NCBI RefSeq assembly: GCF_003991195.1
Contig: NZ_RCWL01000001.1
Span: 558,001 to 622,000, forward strand
DNA from: Gynurincola endophyticus
Lineage (GTDB): Bacteria; Bacteroidota; Bacteroidia; Chitinophagales; Chitinophagaceae
DNA: 64,000 nt
Direction of reading: 5' to 3'
Position numbers and translations under genes: made by a program. Shown one piece after another: positions 23,889-33,308 of the stretch; the first letter of the stretch is position 1; each line of letters opens with the position of its first letter. The notes under the pieces were generated by a model. The model ran no database searches. It was given only the letters and a program-made list of their open reading frames with translations, and was not told the origin of the DNA.

Positions 23889-25862
23889 ATGAGTAAATTT
23901 ATATGTACCGGGTTAATGGCATGCTTGCTTACTTTAACCAGTTTTGCACAGCCTGACAGATGGCAGCAAAAAGTAAAGTATACAATGGATATTCGTATGA
24001 ACGTAGAAACAAATCAGTTCAGCGGTACCCAAAAATTGGTGTATACAAACAATTCTCCCGACACTTTAAACCGGGTATTCTATCATTTGTACTGGAATGC
24101 ATTCCAACCCAACAGTATGATGGATACCAGAAGCCGTGAACTGGGTAAAACACAATTCACGAATGGTTCACGCGACTGGGATTCTCGTGTGACTGATAGA
24201 ATCTCTAAATTGAAGGAAGATGAAATCGGTTATCAAAAAATAAAATCACTGAAATTGAATGGTGTTGAACAAAAGTTTGTTTATCACGAAACAATTTTAG
24301 AAGTAATACTGGCAAAACCTATCTTGCCTAAAGCAACGGTAACATTTGACATGGTATTTGATGCACAGGTTCCTTTACAGGTGCGCAGAGCGGGAAGAGA
24401 TAACCCTTCTACAGGTGTTCATCTTTCAATGTCTCAATGGTATCCTAAAATGGTGGAGTATGACTATGACGGATGGCACCCGAACCCTTACATCGCCAGA
24501 GAATTTTATGGTGTATGGGGCGATTATGATGTGAAAATTACCATCGATAAAAACTATACCGTAGGCGGTACGGGTTATCTTCAGAATGGAGATGAAATCG
24601 GAAAAGGTTATGAAACAGCCGGCAAAAAAGTGGTAAATAATAAGCCACAGAATACCTGGCATTTCATAGCTCCCAATGTACATGATTTCATGTGGGCGGC
24701 AGATCCGCACTATAATCATTTAAGTGAGAAATTAAAGAGTGGTGTAACGATACATGTTTTATACGATCGCGATTTAGACCGTTTAAAAAATGTGTATGAG
24801 AAAATGTCTGAGCGTCAGAAAGCTAACTTTAAAACCTTCGATGACTACCTGGCTGATTATGATGCGCAATGGAAAAGAGTGTTGGAAGCAGGTGTAGTCG
24901 GCTTGCCTTTTGTTGAGAAAAACTTCGGTGCTTATCCGTATAAGCAATATTCATTTATTCATGGTGGTGATGGTGGTATGGAGTATCCTATGGCTACTTT
25001 ACTATCGGGGCCGAGTATTGGTACCGCCTTTCATGAATTAATGCACATGTGGTATCAGATGATGCTGGGTACGGATGAAGCGCAGTATAGCTGGATGGAT
25101 GAAGGCTTTACCAACTATGCCACTACACTGGTAAGCAGATATTATAATGATCAAACGCGAAAAGAAGTAACACAATCTGAAGTGTCTACCGGTCCGCGCC
25201 GTCAGGCAACACAGTCTCCTAATATGCATCAAAGTGCTTATAACAGTTATTTCTCTCTTGCTAAATCAGGATTGGAAGAGCCATTAACAACGCACGCTGA
25301 TCATTTTGAAACCAACTATGCTTATAGCCAGGCTTCATATGCGAAAGGAAATGTTTTCCTTGAACAGCTGGGATATATCGTAGGAGCGAAAACAAGAGAT
25401 GCTATCTTATTAGCGTATTATGATCAATGGAAATTTAAACATCCGAACGGAAAAGATTTCTTGCGTGTTGCTGAAAAAGTGAGTGGTATCGAATTAGACT
25501 GGTATTATGAATACTTTGTAAATACCACTAAAACCATTGATTATGGGGTAGAAGCTATTACAGAAGAAAATGGTCAAACCAAAATTGAGTTGAAAAGAAT
25601 CGGATTTATGCCAATGCCGATTGATCTTCAGGTAACATATGCTGACGGTTCTAAACAAAATGTATATATTCCGTTGTATCAGATGTTTGGTGCTAAAAAG
25701 CCAGAGACTGATATTCCAACAATCCAGGCGGAAGCTTGGAAATGGACTCATCCTACTTATACGGTTACATTACCAAACAATAAAAAAGTAGCCGAAGTGG
25801 AAATCGATCCTTCACAGCGGTTAGCTGATATCGATAGAAGCAATAATGTTAAAAAACAATAG
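23889..25862 (+). CDS. Secreted M1-family metallopeptidase
   Basis: The 657-residue protein has a signal peptide (MSKFICTGLMACLLTLTSFAQ). The gluzincin zinc site is complete: H382-E-L-M-H386 and E405 in WMDEGFTNY, 18 residues after the second His. The exopeptidase-type motif GGMEYP lies about 30 residues before it. The N-terminal region is the beta-sandwich domain of M1 aminopeptidases. It likely trims peptides in the periplasm. It is monocistronic and followed by a terminator. Confidence 0.93.
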   Translation: MSKFICTGLMACLLTLTSFAQPDRWQQKVKYTMDIRMNVETNQFSGTQKLVYTNNSPDTLNRVFYHLYWNAFQPNSMMDTRSRELGKTQFTNGSRDWDSRVTDRISKLKEDEIGYQKIKSLKLNGVEQKFVYHETILEVILAKPILPKATVTFDMVFDAQVPLQVRRAGRDNPSTGVHLSMSQWYPKMVEYDYDGWHPNPYIAREFYGVWGDYDVKITIDKNYTVGGTGYLQNGDEIGKGYETAGKKVVNNKPQNTWHFIAPNVHDFMWAADPHYNHLSEKLKSGVTIHVLYDRDLDRLKNVYEKMSERQKANFKTFDDYLADYDAQWKRVLEAGVVGLPFVEKNFGAYPYKQYSFIHGGDGGMEYPMATLLSGPSIGTAFHELMHMWYQMMLGTDEAQYSWMDEGFTNYATTLVSRYYNDQTRKEVTQSEVSTGPRRQATQSPNMHQSAYNSYFSLAKSGLEEPLTTHADHFETNYAYSQASYAKGNVFLEQLGYIVGAKTRDAILLAYYDQWKFKHPNGKDFLRVAEKVSGIELDWYYEYFVNTTKTIDYGVEAITEENGQTKIELKRIGFMPMPIDLQVTYADGSKQNVYIPLYQMFGAKKPETDIPTIQAEAWKWTHPTYTVTLPNNKKVAEVEIDPSQRLADIDRSNNVKKQ

Positions 25863-25882
25863 AGGCAAAATAAAAGAATGTA

Positions 25883-25915
25883 AAAGCAGTGGTAATCAAT
25901 TACCACTGCTTTTTT
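25883..25915 (+). terminator. Rho-independent terminator of the M1 peptidase gene
   Basis: AAAGCAGTGGTAAT pairs with ATTACCACTGCTTT over a 2-base turn, followed by a T tract. The perfect stem makes this a very strong signal. Confidence 0.9.
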
Positions 25916-25963
25916 ATTATCCGTGAAACAGATTATCCGGAAGTAGCGGAATGTTAGAGGCAT

Positions 25964-26000
25964 AAAAAAAAATCCCTCAATACAGGTATTGAAGGATTTT
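25964..26000 (-). terminator. Terminator of the response-regulator operon
   Basis: Read on the minus strand, the hairpin formed by AAATCC...CAATAC and GTATTG...GGATTT ends in a long T run (the complement of the A9 tract near 25963). It lies about 140 bases past the regulator stop; the interval between holds nothing else that I can name. Confidence 0.6.
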
Positions 26001-26141
26001 CATTGAATAAATTTACTAGACAAATAAGGACAAGGTATAATGGTGAATGAGTTTGATCATACAACCCGCTCGAAAATAGACATTCATTCTGTTAAAGACA
26101 ATACCACTTTCAGGGAATTGTTTCAGTTATACAGATAAAAA

Positions 26142-26798
26142 TCATGCCATATCCCTGCCGTAATATTTATTAATAGCCTCTACCTTGTTATTCACATGTA
26201 ATTTTTCATATATATGATACACGTGTTTACGCACGGTTTCGGGAGAAATAAACAATTGCCCGGCAATTTCTTTATACAATAAGCCCTTTGCTAATAACTC
26301 TAAGATCTCTTTTTCACGGGTAGAGAGTACTTTGAGGGCTTCTGAGTCTTTATTTCCTATGGTTTCAACCTGGCGCTGTTGAAAAGCAGCTACCACTTTT
26401 CGCGCAATCTGGCTACTCATTGGTGCACCGCCTTCATACAATTCTTTTATGGCCTCTAATAGTTTGTGAGGTGCGGTTTTCTTGAGGATATAACCGCTGG
26501 CACCTGCCGACAATGCTTCGAAAATTTTTTCGTCGTCTTCATATACGGTACACATCATGAAGAGGATATTCGGATGGGTTGCTTTCAGCTGTTTCACGCA
26601 TTCTATACCATTGAATCCTTCACCCAGATTGATATCCATCAATACTACGTGAGGTTCCAAAGGAGGGATGCCTGCAATAGCATCTTCCGCACAGCTAAAC
26701 GACCCTTGTAAATAATAATTTTCAGACATTAGAATGATTTGTTCCAATGCGGTTCTAATATCTTTATTATCATCTACAATACAAATTTTTATACCCAT
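26142..26798 (-). CDS. LuxR/NarL-family response regulator
   Basis: The 218-residue protein has a receiver domain (phospho-acceptor D55 in VVLMDINLGEG; acidic pair D9-D10 near the N terminus) and a C-terminal LuxR-type helix-turn-helix (LSTREKEILELLAKGLLYKEIAGQLF, then SPETVRKHVYHIYEKL). It is a cytoplasmic DNA-binding regulator. No histidine kinase gene is adjacent. It lies 54 bases downstream of rsmG on the same strand, so it may be expressed from the GT2-rsmG operon. Confidence 0.93.
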   Translation of the reverse strand: MGIKICIVDDNKDIRTALEQIILMSENYYLQGSFSCAEDAIAGIPPLEPHVVLMDINLGEGFNGIECVKQLKATHPNILFMMCTVYEDDEKIFEALSAGASGYILKKTAPHKLLEAIKELYEGGAPMSSQIARKVVAAFQQRQVETIGNKDSEALKVLSTREKEILELLAKGLLYKEIAGQLFISPETVRKHVYHIYEKLHVNNKVEAINKYYGRDMA

Positions 26799-26852
26799 GC
26801 TACAAAGGTCAGATTTTAGTTTGTTATGAAAATACTACTTTGTGGGCATATT

Positions 26853-27503
26853 CTATTGCTGTGGAACGTAGACTATATACTTTTCGGCAAAAAAATCCTC
26901 TTCAAAAATCTGCTGAATCTCCATAACTGAAGGTTTTACCATTGATTCGGCAATTTCTGTGGTTAAATCGCCCCCTTTGAGGCAAATCAGGCCTGGTTTG
27001 TAGGATAAACCTTCTTTTTGTTTTCTAAGTAAGGGTTTTGACCATTTCCACAATTCACCTAACGGTGCTACTGCACGTGAAACTACATAGTCAAACTTCC
27101 TGTTTTTGATTTCTTCTATTCTGGTGTGTGCTGCAGTGAGGTTTTGTAAGCCGATTCCTTCAGCTACTGCTTTTACAACCGTTATTTTTTTACCGATACT
27201 GTCTACACAGTGAAATTGTATATTCGGGAAAAAAATAGCCAGCGGAATACCGGGAAATCCGCCCCCCGTGCCTAAGTCTACCACTTCACTGCCATCGCTT
27301 AACTCAAAGGCAGCAGCAATACTTAAAGAATGTAAAACATGCTTCAGGTATAGGCTTTCCATATCTTTTCTGGAAATCACATTTATTTTTGCATTCCACT
27401 CTTCATACAGTGCAGCCAGCTGTTCAAGTTGTGCTATTTGTGTAGGAGTGAAATCAGCAAAATATTTAAGTATTACATCCAGGTTTTTCTTTGTTTCTTC
27501 CAT
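26853..27503 (-). CDS. rsmG: 16S rRNA (guanine(527)-N7)-methyltransferase RsmG
   Basis: The protein has 216 residues from the ATG at 27503; the frame stays open for 53 more codons upstream, but those residues are antisense-like sequence within the neighbouring GT2 gene and lack homology features. The SAM site is VVDLGTGGGFPGIPLAIFFP, preceded by the family helix NVISRKDMESLYLKHVLHSL. It methylates G527 in the 530 loop of 16S rRNA. Its 5' end overlaps the upstream glycosyltransferase gene by 31 bases, so translation is probably coupled. Confidence 0.94.
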   Translation of the reverse strand: MEETKKNLDVILKYFADFTPTQIAQLEQLAALYEEWNAKINVISRKDMESLYLKHVLHSLSIAAAFELSDGSEVVDLGTGGGFPGIPLAIFFPNIQFHCVDSIGKKITVVKAVAEGIGLQNLTAAHTRIEEIKNRKFDYVVSRAVAPLGELWKWSKPLLRKQKEGLSYKPGLICLKGGDLTTEIAESMVKPSVMEIQQIFEEDFFAEKYIVYVPQQ

Positions 27504-28618
27504 AATGTAGGCGCAAAAATCAAATAATAAAAGAACATCCAGATATCCAGTAACCACCACCAGGCGAACAAATCGTATTCTTTCAAACGTTTCATCGCTC
27601 TGTAATAAATAATTCCCTGTATGATCAGTCTTATACCAAATATTCCCAATGCAATTCTCCAATCTACAAAAATGGCACTCAGTACCAGTAATGGATAAAA
27701 AAGAAAATGACTAAAAGAATAGGTATTTAGTAAAAACTTATGCTTGGGTTTGTAGTATTTAGCTGTACTGTTATGTCTCATTTTCTGACGCATCCAGTCG
27801 CCGAATTTCTTTTTCGGCTCAGATAGGGTAAAGGTATCTTCATCCAGAATGATTCTGGTATTTTCAGGAGTGGCTACTTTATTGATGAAAAGATCGTCAT
27901 CACCACTTAATACGTGATTGATTGACGAAAAACCTTTATTCTTCAAAAAGAGGTCTTTCTTGTAGGATAGGTTTCTGCCAACGCCCATATAGGGCATTCC
28001 TGCCAACGCATAGCTGAAATACTGTACTGCTATATGGAATGCTTCAAAACGGATCAGTTTGTTGAGCAGCCCTTTCTTTTTGAAATAGCCTCCGTATCCT
28101 AATACGATTTCAATTTTATCATCATATGCTGCCTGCATTTTTTCAATCCAATGCTCTGATGCCGGTACACAATCGGCATCTGTCAGTAATACGATACCGT
28201 ACTTCGCTTCTTTAATACCGATAGACAACGGATATTTTTTGCCGGGAATACCTACGGCTTCCTGGCTGAGATTGACGATATGCAGCTGCTTAAATTGTTT
28301 GTGAAATTCATCCAGCAGGTATTTGGTTTCATCCTGACTGTTGTGGTTTACAACAATTACTTCATGTGTGGAACGGTACTGCTGTACGAGCAATCCGGGA
28401 AGATTGCGCGTCAGATTACCAGCCTCATCCCTTGCACAGATAATTACACTTACAGGATGCTGTTGCATTTTGTTTCTGGCTTCTTCTTTATGAAAAGCCA
28501 TTTTTCTGAATAAGAGTAAATAATACAAAATCTGTATTAATGCAACGATGCAGAATAGAAAAAAAACAATCTGCCAAATAAGATGGGGAATATCCCAATT
28601 GCTAAACGCTGTATTCAT
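27473..28618 (-). CDS. Membrane glycosyltransferase, family 2
   Basis: The protein has about 381 residues from ATG 28618 (a start 15 codons upstream is possible). An N-terminal membrane helix (about 10-38) precedes the GT-A domain: VSVIICARDEAGNL, the nucleotide-sugar site LLTDADCVPASEHW, and GDDDLFINKVA. Two or three further membrane helices follow at the C terminus. It would transfer a sugar at the cytoplasmic face of the inner membrane; donor and acceptor are unknown. The downstream rsmG overlaps it by 31 bases. Confidence 0.9.
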   Translation of the reverse strand: MNTAFSNWDIPHLIWQIVFFLFCIVALIQILYYLLLFRKMAFHKEEARNKMQQHPVSVIICARDEAGNLTRNLPGLLVQQYRSTHEVIVVNHNSQDETKYLLDEFHKQFKQLHIVNLSQEAVGIPGKKYPLSIGIKEAKYGIVLLTDADCVPASEHWIEKMQAAYDDKIEIVLGYGGYFKKKGLLNKLIRFEAFHIAVQYFSYALAGMPYMGVGRNLSYKKDLFLKNKGFSSINHVLSGDDDLFINKVATPENTRIILDEDTFTLSEPKKKFGDWMRQKMRHNSTAKYYKPKHKFLLNTYSFSHFLFYPLLVLSAIFVDWRIALGIFGIRLIIQGIIYYRAMKRLKEYDLFAWWWLLDIWMFFYYLIFAPTLWKKQRKTWM

Positions 28619-28734
28619 ATTATTATAAAAAACGACTGGGTCGTTTGCGGCACGAAAATACAATCCCGTTTTCGTATTCGTAAAAAAATCAATTCACATT
28701 CGTGAAAACCTGCGCTAAACGGAGGTTTTCAGCG

Positions 28735-28742
28735 TATCTTTG
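28735..28742 (+). promoter_or_regulatory. -7 promoter element of tgt
   Basis: TATCTTTG is a perfect TAnnTTTG match 18 bases before the chosen tgt ATG, giving a leader of about 15 bases. No convincing -33 TTTG is present at the expected distance. Confidence 0.45.
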
Positions 28743-28760
28743 CGCCCTAATTTTGCGAGT

Positions 28761-29900
28761 ATGGCTCAGTTAAAGTTTGAATTGGCGTATCAGGATACTG
28801 CTTCATCAGCACGTGCGGGAACTATTACTACGGATCACGGAACGATTCAAACCCCTATATTCATGCCTGTCGGCACGGCCGGCACGGTGAAAGGCGTTAC
28901 CCAACAGCAATTGAAGAACGATGTTCAGGCGCAGATTATTTTAGGAAATACTTATCATCTTTATTTGCGCCCGGGGCTGGATGTTTTGTCAACTGCCGGC
29001 GGCTTGCACCGCTTTAACGGCTGGGATCGTCCGATTTTAACGGATAGTGGTGGTTATCAGGTGTTTTCGTTAGCCGGAACCCGTAAAATCACTGAAGAAG
29101 GGGTCGTATTCAGGTCACATATTGATGGTTCAAAACACTTATTTACCCCTGAAAAGGTAATGGATATTCAAAGAATTATCGGTGCGGATATCATTATGGC
29201 TTTTGATGAGTGTGCTCCTTACCCGAGTGATTATAACTATGCCAGAAAATCGATGGAAATGACCCATCGCTGGCTGGATCGTTGTATTAAACATTTTGAT
29301 AATACACCCGATCGGTATGGATATACGCAAAATTTATTTCCTATCGTTCAGGGAAATATGTATGAAGATTTACGCAAAATTTCTGCTGAATATATCGCGT
29401 CAAAAGAGGCACCGGGTAATGCAATCGGTGGTCTGAGTGTAGGTGAGCCGGAGCCCGAAATGTATCACTTCACACAATTGTGCTGTGAAATTTTACCTGT
29501 ACAAAAACCGCGTTATCTGATGGGGGTGGGTACTCCGTGGAATATCCTGGAATGTATCGCACTGGGTATTGATATGTTTGACTGTGTAATGCCAACCCGC
29601 AACGGTCGTAATGCAATGCTTTTTACCACTAAAGGAGTTGTAAATATCGATAATAAAAAATGGGAATTCGATCAAAGCCCGATTGACGACGGAATTGATT
29701 GCGAAATTTCGCAGTTTTATTCTAAATCTTACCTGAGGCATTTGATGAAATCAAAAGAATTGTTAGGTTTGACCATCGCTTCCGTTCATAATCTGGCATT
29801 TTACCTGTGGTTAGTAAAAGAAGCGAGAAAACATATTCTGGCAGGAGATTTCCTGTCATGGAAAAATGAGCTGGTGCCAAGGCTGAAGCAAAAATGTTAG
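28761..29900 (+). CDS. tgt: tRNA-guanine(34) transglycosylase
   Basis: The 379-residue protein starts at ATG 28761 (MAQLKFELAYQDTASSARAGTI). An in-frame TTG seven codons upstream overlaps the -7 promoter box and is unlikely to be used. TGT exchanges guanine 34 for preQ1 in tRNAs with GUN anticodons. The nucleophile/general-base region is visible in LTDSGGYQVFSL, FDECAPYP and the FDCVMPTRNGRNA loop. The family's zinc-site cysteines are not evident in the C-terminal segment except C314, so that site looks reduced; alignment would settle it. Confidence 0.95.
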   Translation: MAQLKFELAYQDTASSARAGTITTDHGTIQTPIFMPVGTAGTVKGVTQQQLKNDVQAQIILGNTYHLYLRPGLDVLSTAGGLHRFNGWDRPILTDSGGYQVFSLAGTRKITEEGVVFRSHIDGSKHLFTPEKVMDIQRIIGADIIMAFDECAPYPSDYNYARKSMEMTHRWLDRCIKHFDNTPDRYGYTQNLFPIVQGNMYEDLRKISAEYIASKEAPGNAIGGLSVGEPEPEMYHFTQLCCEILPVQKPRYLMGVGTPWNILECIALGIDMFDCVMPTRNGRNAMLFTTKGVVNIDNKKWEFDQSPIDDGIDCEISQFYSKSYLRHLMKSKELLGLTIASVHNLAFYLWLVKEARKHILAGDFLSWKNELVPRLKQKC

Positions 29901-30012
29901 GCCCTTCTTAAAAGATACAAAAAAAACCTGAAATTGTCAAGTGAACTTGTATCCCACTGAATCTAAATCACATAAGAGCGTTAAAATTATATATAGATCA
30001 ATGGATCTGACT

Positions 30013-30020
30013 TACATTTG
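30013..30020 (+). promoter_or_regulatory. -7-like element just before the permease gene
   Basis: TACATTTG is a perfect TAnnTTTG match ending 6 bases before the ATG at 30027. If it is used, the transcript would be essentially leaderless. No clear -33 element is present. Confidence 0.3.
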
Positions 30021-30026
30021 TTAACT

Positions 30027-31127
30027 ATGCGAATCATCGATAAGTTTATCATCAAACAGTTTGTTTCTACCGCCATTTTTATGGTGTTAGGAATTTCTGT
30101 TATTTCTGTTGTGATCGATACCAGTGAACGTATGGATGATTTTGTGAAATCGGGTTTGTCTTTCTGGGAAATTGTAAGTACTTATTATCTCGGATTTGTG
30201 CCCTTTATCATTTCGATGATTTTTCCGTTGATGGTCTTTATCGCGGTGATCTTCTTCACTTCTAAAATGGCTGCAAGGTCAGAAATAGTAGCCATGCTGG
30301 CGGGAGGTGTACAATTTAGACGGGTATTGCTGCCTTACATGATCGGAGCTTTTTTGTTGAGCGGTACTTTTTGGGTAGCTACCCATTTCTGGATTCCTAA
30401 AGCGAATATTTTAAGAACAGATTTTAAGTCGGCTTATATTGATAGTAAAAGTTCCTATGAACAGTCTGAATTCTCCAAACGTCCGAAATACTTTTATATA
30501 GCACTTGATACGAATCTATATGCAGGAATTGTATACTATGATTCGGTTTCTAAATCTGCTGCCGGTGGGGTATTCTTAAATCGATTAGAAAACAGGGAAA
30601 TTGTTTATAACCTGCGTTCAAATGGTTTTAAATGGGATACGCTGACGAACGACTGGAAACTGACACAGGTAGTAGAACGGTATTTTGATAATGAGAAAGA
30701 ACTCGTGATCGAAACGCCGGAAATGAATATCGACTTAAACATCACTCCCAACGATATCCGTTATGATAAGTATCTCAAGGATAAAATGACTACTCCTGAG
30801 TTGATAGCCTATATTGATGAACAGGAAAGACGTGGTGCGGAAGGATTGAACGAATTTAAAGTAGAACGTTATCGTAGAGACGCAACCCCTGCATCTGTTT
30901 TTATTCTAACCGTAATAGGGATGAGTGTGGCTTCGCGTAAAACCAGAGGGGGTAGTGGGCTGAACATGGCTATTGGTATTGTATTAGCTGCGGTATTCGT
31001 AGTAATGGATAAATTTTCGCTGACTTTCAGTACTAAAGGAAACCTTCCTCCAATGCTTTCGGCATGGACCCCTAATATTATCTTTTCGTTAGTTGCCTTC
31101 TGGTTATACAAGCGTGCACCCAAGTAA
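30027..31127 (+). CDS. LptF/LptG-family permease (YjgP/YjgQ)
   Basis: The 366-residue inner-membrane protein has helices near 10-35, 55-80 and 95-120, a large periplasmic beta-jellyroll-type middle (about 125-265), and three C-terminal helices from about 285. This is the LptF/LptG layout; these permeases drive lipopolysaccharide extraction together with LptB. I cannot tell F from G. The true start is ATG 30027 (MRIIDKFIIKQF, the conserved opening). The next gene (citrate synthase) has its own promoter. Confidence 0.88.
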   Translation: MRIIDKFIIKQFVSTAIFMVLGISVISVVIDTSERMDDFVKSGLSFWEIVSTYYLGFVPFIISMIFPLMVFIAVIFFTSKMAARSEIVAMLAGGVQFRRVLLPYMIGAFLLSGTFWVATHFWIPKANILRTDFKSAYIDSKSSYEQSEFSKRPKYFYIALDTNLYAGIVYYDSVSKSAAGGVFLNRLENREIVYNLRSNGFKWDTLTNDWKLTQVVERYFDNEKELVIETPEMNIDLNITPNDIRYDKYLKDKMTTPELIAYIDEQERRGAEGLNEFKVERYRRDATPASVFILTVIGMSVASRKTRGGSGLNMAIGIVLAAVFVVMDKFSLTFSTKGNLPPMLSAWTPNIIFSLVAFWLYKRAPK

Positions 31128-31187
31128 AATGTGATAAAAAACCGAACATTTAATGGCAAAATATTGTTAGATTAAGCGGGTTTTAAT

Positions 31188-31218
31188 TTTGTTTTAGGCG
31201 AGTTATTTTTTAACTTTA
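31188..31218 (+). promoter_or_regulatory. Promoter of citrate synthase
   Basis: TTTG (31188-31191) and TAACTTTA (31211-31218; last base deviates from the consensus G) are 19 bases apart. The predicted leader is about 45 bases. Confidence 0.5.
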
Positions 31219-31267
31219 GCCATTCACAAATTGCTTGCTTTAAGCATCACTAATAATATTCGTTATC

Positions 31268-32593
31268 ATGGGAGTACTAAAAGATAGGTTCAAAGCGAAG
31301 GCCGATGAAGCCGCCGTAGAGATCAAAGATATTTTAAAAGAGCACGGTAATAAGGTTATAGGAGAGGTACAGTTATCACAGGTTTACCAGGGGATGAGAG
31401 GCATTACCGGCTTAGTTTCTGAAACTTCACTTTTAGATGCTCAGGAAGGTATACGATTCAGAGGTTATTCAATTCCGGAATTACAGGAAAAATTACCAAA
31501 AGCTCCCGGTGGTAGCGAACCATTACCGGAAGGATTATTTTACCTGATGTTAATCGGTGAATTACCTACCGAACAGGATGTTACAGATATTACTTCATTA
31601 TGGCAACGCCGTTCACACGTTCCCGGACACGTTTTTGATGTAATTGATGCGTTTCCGATTTCAGCTCACCCAATGACTATGTTTGTAGCGGGTGTAATGG
31701 CCTTACAAACCGAAAGTAATTTCGCACAACGATACAGCGAAGGAATTAACAAGAAAGATTACTGGGATCCGATTTTTGACGACTCAATGGATCTGATAGC
31801 ACGTTTACCTCGCATCGCAGCTTATATCTACAGAAGAAAATATAAAAATAATAAACATATCCAGCCGAACGGTTTGTTAGACTGGTCTGGTAACCTTGCA
31901 CATATGTTAGGTTATTCAAGCGAAAGCTTTAAAGAGCTGATGCGTTTGTATATGACTATTCACGCTGACCATGAAGGAGGAAATGTTTCTGCACATACTA
32001 CCCATCTGGTAGGTTCGGCATTAAGCGATCCGTTTTTGTCGTTTGCTGCGGGTATGAATGGTTTGGCCGGTCCTTTACACGGATTAGCAAACCAGGAAGT
32101 GGTGAAATGGATTTTTGAAATGCAGGAAAACTTGCAAACACAAACTCCTTCAAAAGAACAGATCGAACAATACGTTAAAGATACACTGGCGTCAGGGAAA
32201 GTCGTTCCGGGATACGGACATGCTGTTTTACGTAAAACAGATCCACGCTTTACCGCACAAATGGAGTTCGGTAAGAAACACATGCCGGAAGACCCGTTAG
32301 TGCAAACTGTTTGGAACGTTTATGAAACTGTTCCGCCAATTCTGCAGGGTTTAGGTAAGGTGAAGAATCCATGGCCTAATGTAGATGCCCATAGCGGTGC
32401 ATTATTGGTACACTACGGTTTTGTTGAATATGAATTCTATACCGTGTTATTCGGGGTTAGCCGTGCATTAGGTGTATTAACCAACCTCATCTGGTCAAGA
32501 GCAATGGCGATGCCGATTGAAAGACCAAAATCTGTAACCACTGAACTGGTAAAAGGCTGGTTAAAAGGTGAAGAGCAGATTTGGGGTGAATAA
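31268..32593 (+). CDS. gltA: Citrate synthase
   Basis: The 441-residue enzyme condenses acetyl-CoA and oxaloacetate in the TCA cycle. The catalytic residues are placed in HADHEGGN/GPLHGLANQ, GYGHAVLRKTDPRF and NVDAHSGA (His, His and Asp). The long N-terminal helix region, the PERPKSV-like tail and the overall length resemble the eukaryote-like (type I) citrate synthases rather than the NADH-sensitive Gram-negative type. It is monocistronic with its own promoter and terminator. Confidence 0.96.
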   Translation: MGVLKDRFKAKADEAAVEIKDILKEHGNKVIGEVQLSQVYQGMRGITGLVSETSLLDAQEGIRFRGYSIPELQEKLPKAPGGSEPLPEGLFYLMLIGELPTEQDVTDITSLWQRRSHVPGHVFDVIDAFPISAHPMTMFVAGVMALQTESNFAQRYSEGINKKDYWDPIFDDSMDLIARLPRIAAYIYRRKYKNNKHIQPNGLLDWSGNLAHMLGYSSESFKELMRLYMTIHADHEGGNVSAHTTHLVGSALSDPFLSFAAGMNGLAGPLHGLANQEVVKWIFEMQENLQTQTPSKEQIEQYVKDTLASGKVVPGYGHAVLRKTDPRFTAQMEFGKKHMPEDPLVQTVWNVYETVPPILQGLGKVKNPWPNVDAHSGALLVHYGFVEYEFYTVLFGVSRALGVLTNLIWSRAMAMPIERPKSVTTELVKGWLKGEEQIWGE

Positions 32594-32620
32594 TCAGGTA
32601 AATGCTAATATATTATATAG

Positions 32621-32649
32621 AAGGTCTCGCGAAAGCGGGACCTTTTTTT
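32621..32649 (+). terminator. Rho-independent terminator of gltA
   Basis: AAGGTCTCGC pairs with GCGGGACCTT (one G-U wobble) over a GAAA tetraloop, followed by T7. Confidence 0.9.
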
Positions 32650-32678
32650 GTATTAAAATGTTAAAGAGGGGTATCTTT

Positions 32679-32710
32679 TTTGGATATTCAGTGTTTAGAC
32701 ATTAATTTTA
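32679..32710 (+). promoter_or_regulatory. Promoter of the YceI-like gene
   Basis: TTTG (32679-32682) and TAATTTTA (32703-32710, one mismatch) are 20 bases apart. The predicted leader is about 17 bases. Confidence 0.5.
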
Positions 32711-32730
32711 CATGACTAAAATGAAAACAT

Positions 32731-33258
32731 ATGGCAACCTGGAATATAGATCCGAATCACTCGGAAGTAACCTTTAAAGTAAAACACCTGGTAATTTCAA
32801 CTGTAACCGGTCAGTTTAAAAGTTTCAACGGTACTGTTGAAGCAGCAAGCGATGATTTTTCTGATGCTAAAATTGAATTTGCAATTGATTTAGACAGTAT
32901 TGATACCAGAAACGAACAACGTGATGGGCATTTAAAGAGTGCAGACTTTTTTGATGTAGCAAATCATCCACAGATGACTTTTAAATCTACAAGTGTTGAA
33001 AAAGTATCCGGATCAGACTATAAATTAACCGGCGACTTAACGATCAAAGGAACTACCAAATCAATAACTTTAGATGTAGAGTTCGGTGGTTTGCAGAACG
33101 ATTTTTATGGCAATACTGTGGCGGGTTTTGAGTTGAGTGGTAAAATTAATCGTCAGGAGTTTGGTTTAACCTGGAGCGCTGTAACTGAAACCGGTGGTAT
33201 TGTGGTAAGTGATGATGTGAAAATTTCAGCAAATATTGAGCTGCACAAACAAGCTTAA
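32731..33258 (+). CDS. YceI-like lipocalin-fold protein
   Basis: The 175-residue protein matches the YceI family from its first residues (WNIDPNHSEVTFKVKHLVISTVTGQFKSF), with the middle SADFFDVANHPQMTF motif and LTIKGTTKSITLDVEF. YceI proteins are beta-barrels that bind isoprenoid or fatty-acyl chains. Unlike the periplasmic E. coli member, this one has no signal peptide and is probably cytoplasmic. It is monocistronic. Confidence 0.93.
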   Translation: MATWNIDPNHSEVTFKVKHLVISTVTGQFKSFNGTVEAASDDFSDAKIEFAIDLDSIDTRNEQRDGHLKSADFFDVANHPQMTFKSTSVEKVSGSDYKLTGDLTIKGTTKSITLDVEFGGLQNDFYGNTVAGFELSGKINRQEFGLTWSAVTETGGIVVSDDVKISANIELHKQA

Positions 33259-33277
33259 TGGCTGTGATGAATATAGT

Positions 33278-33308
33278 AAAACCGCTTCAGTAATGAGGCG
33301 GTTTTTTT
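33278..33308 (+). terminator. Rho-independent terminator
   Basis: AAAACCGC pairs with GCGGTTTT around a loop containing TTCAGTAATGAG, with a T7 tail. It ends the YceI-like gene. The following 250 bases up to the tRNA promoter hold nothing that I recognise. Confidence 0.8.
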
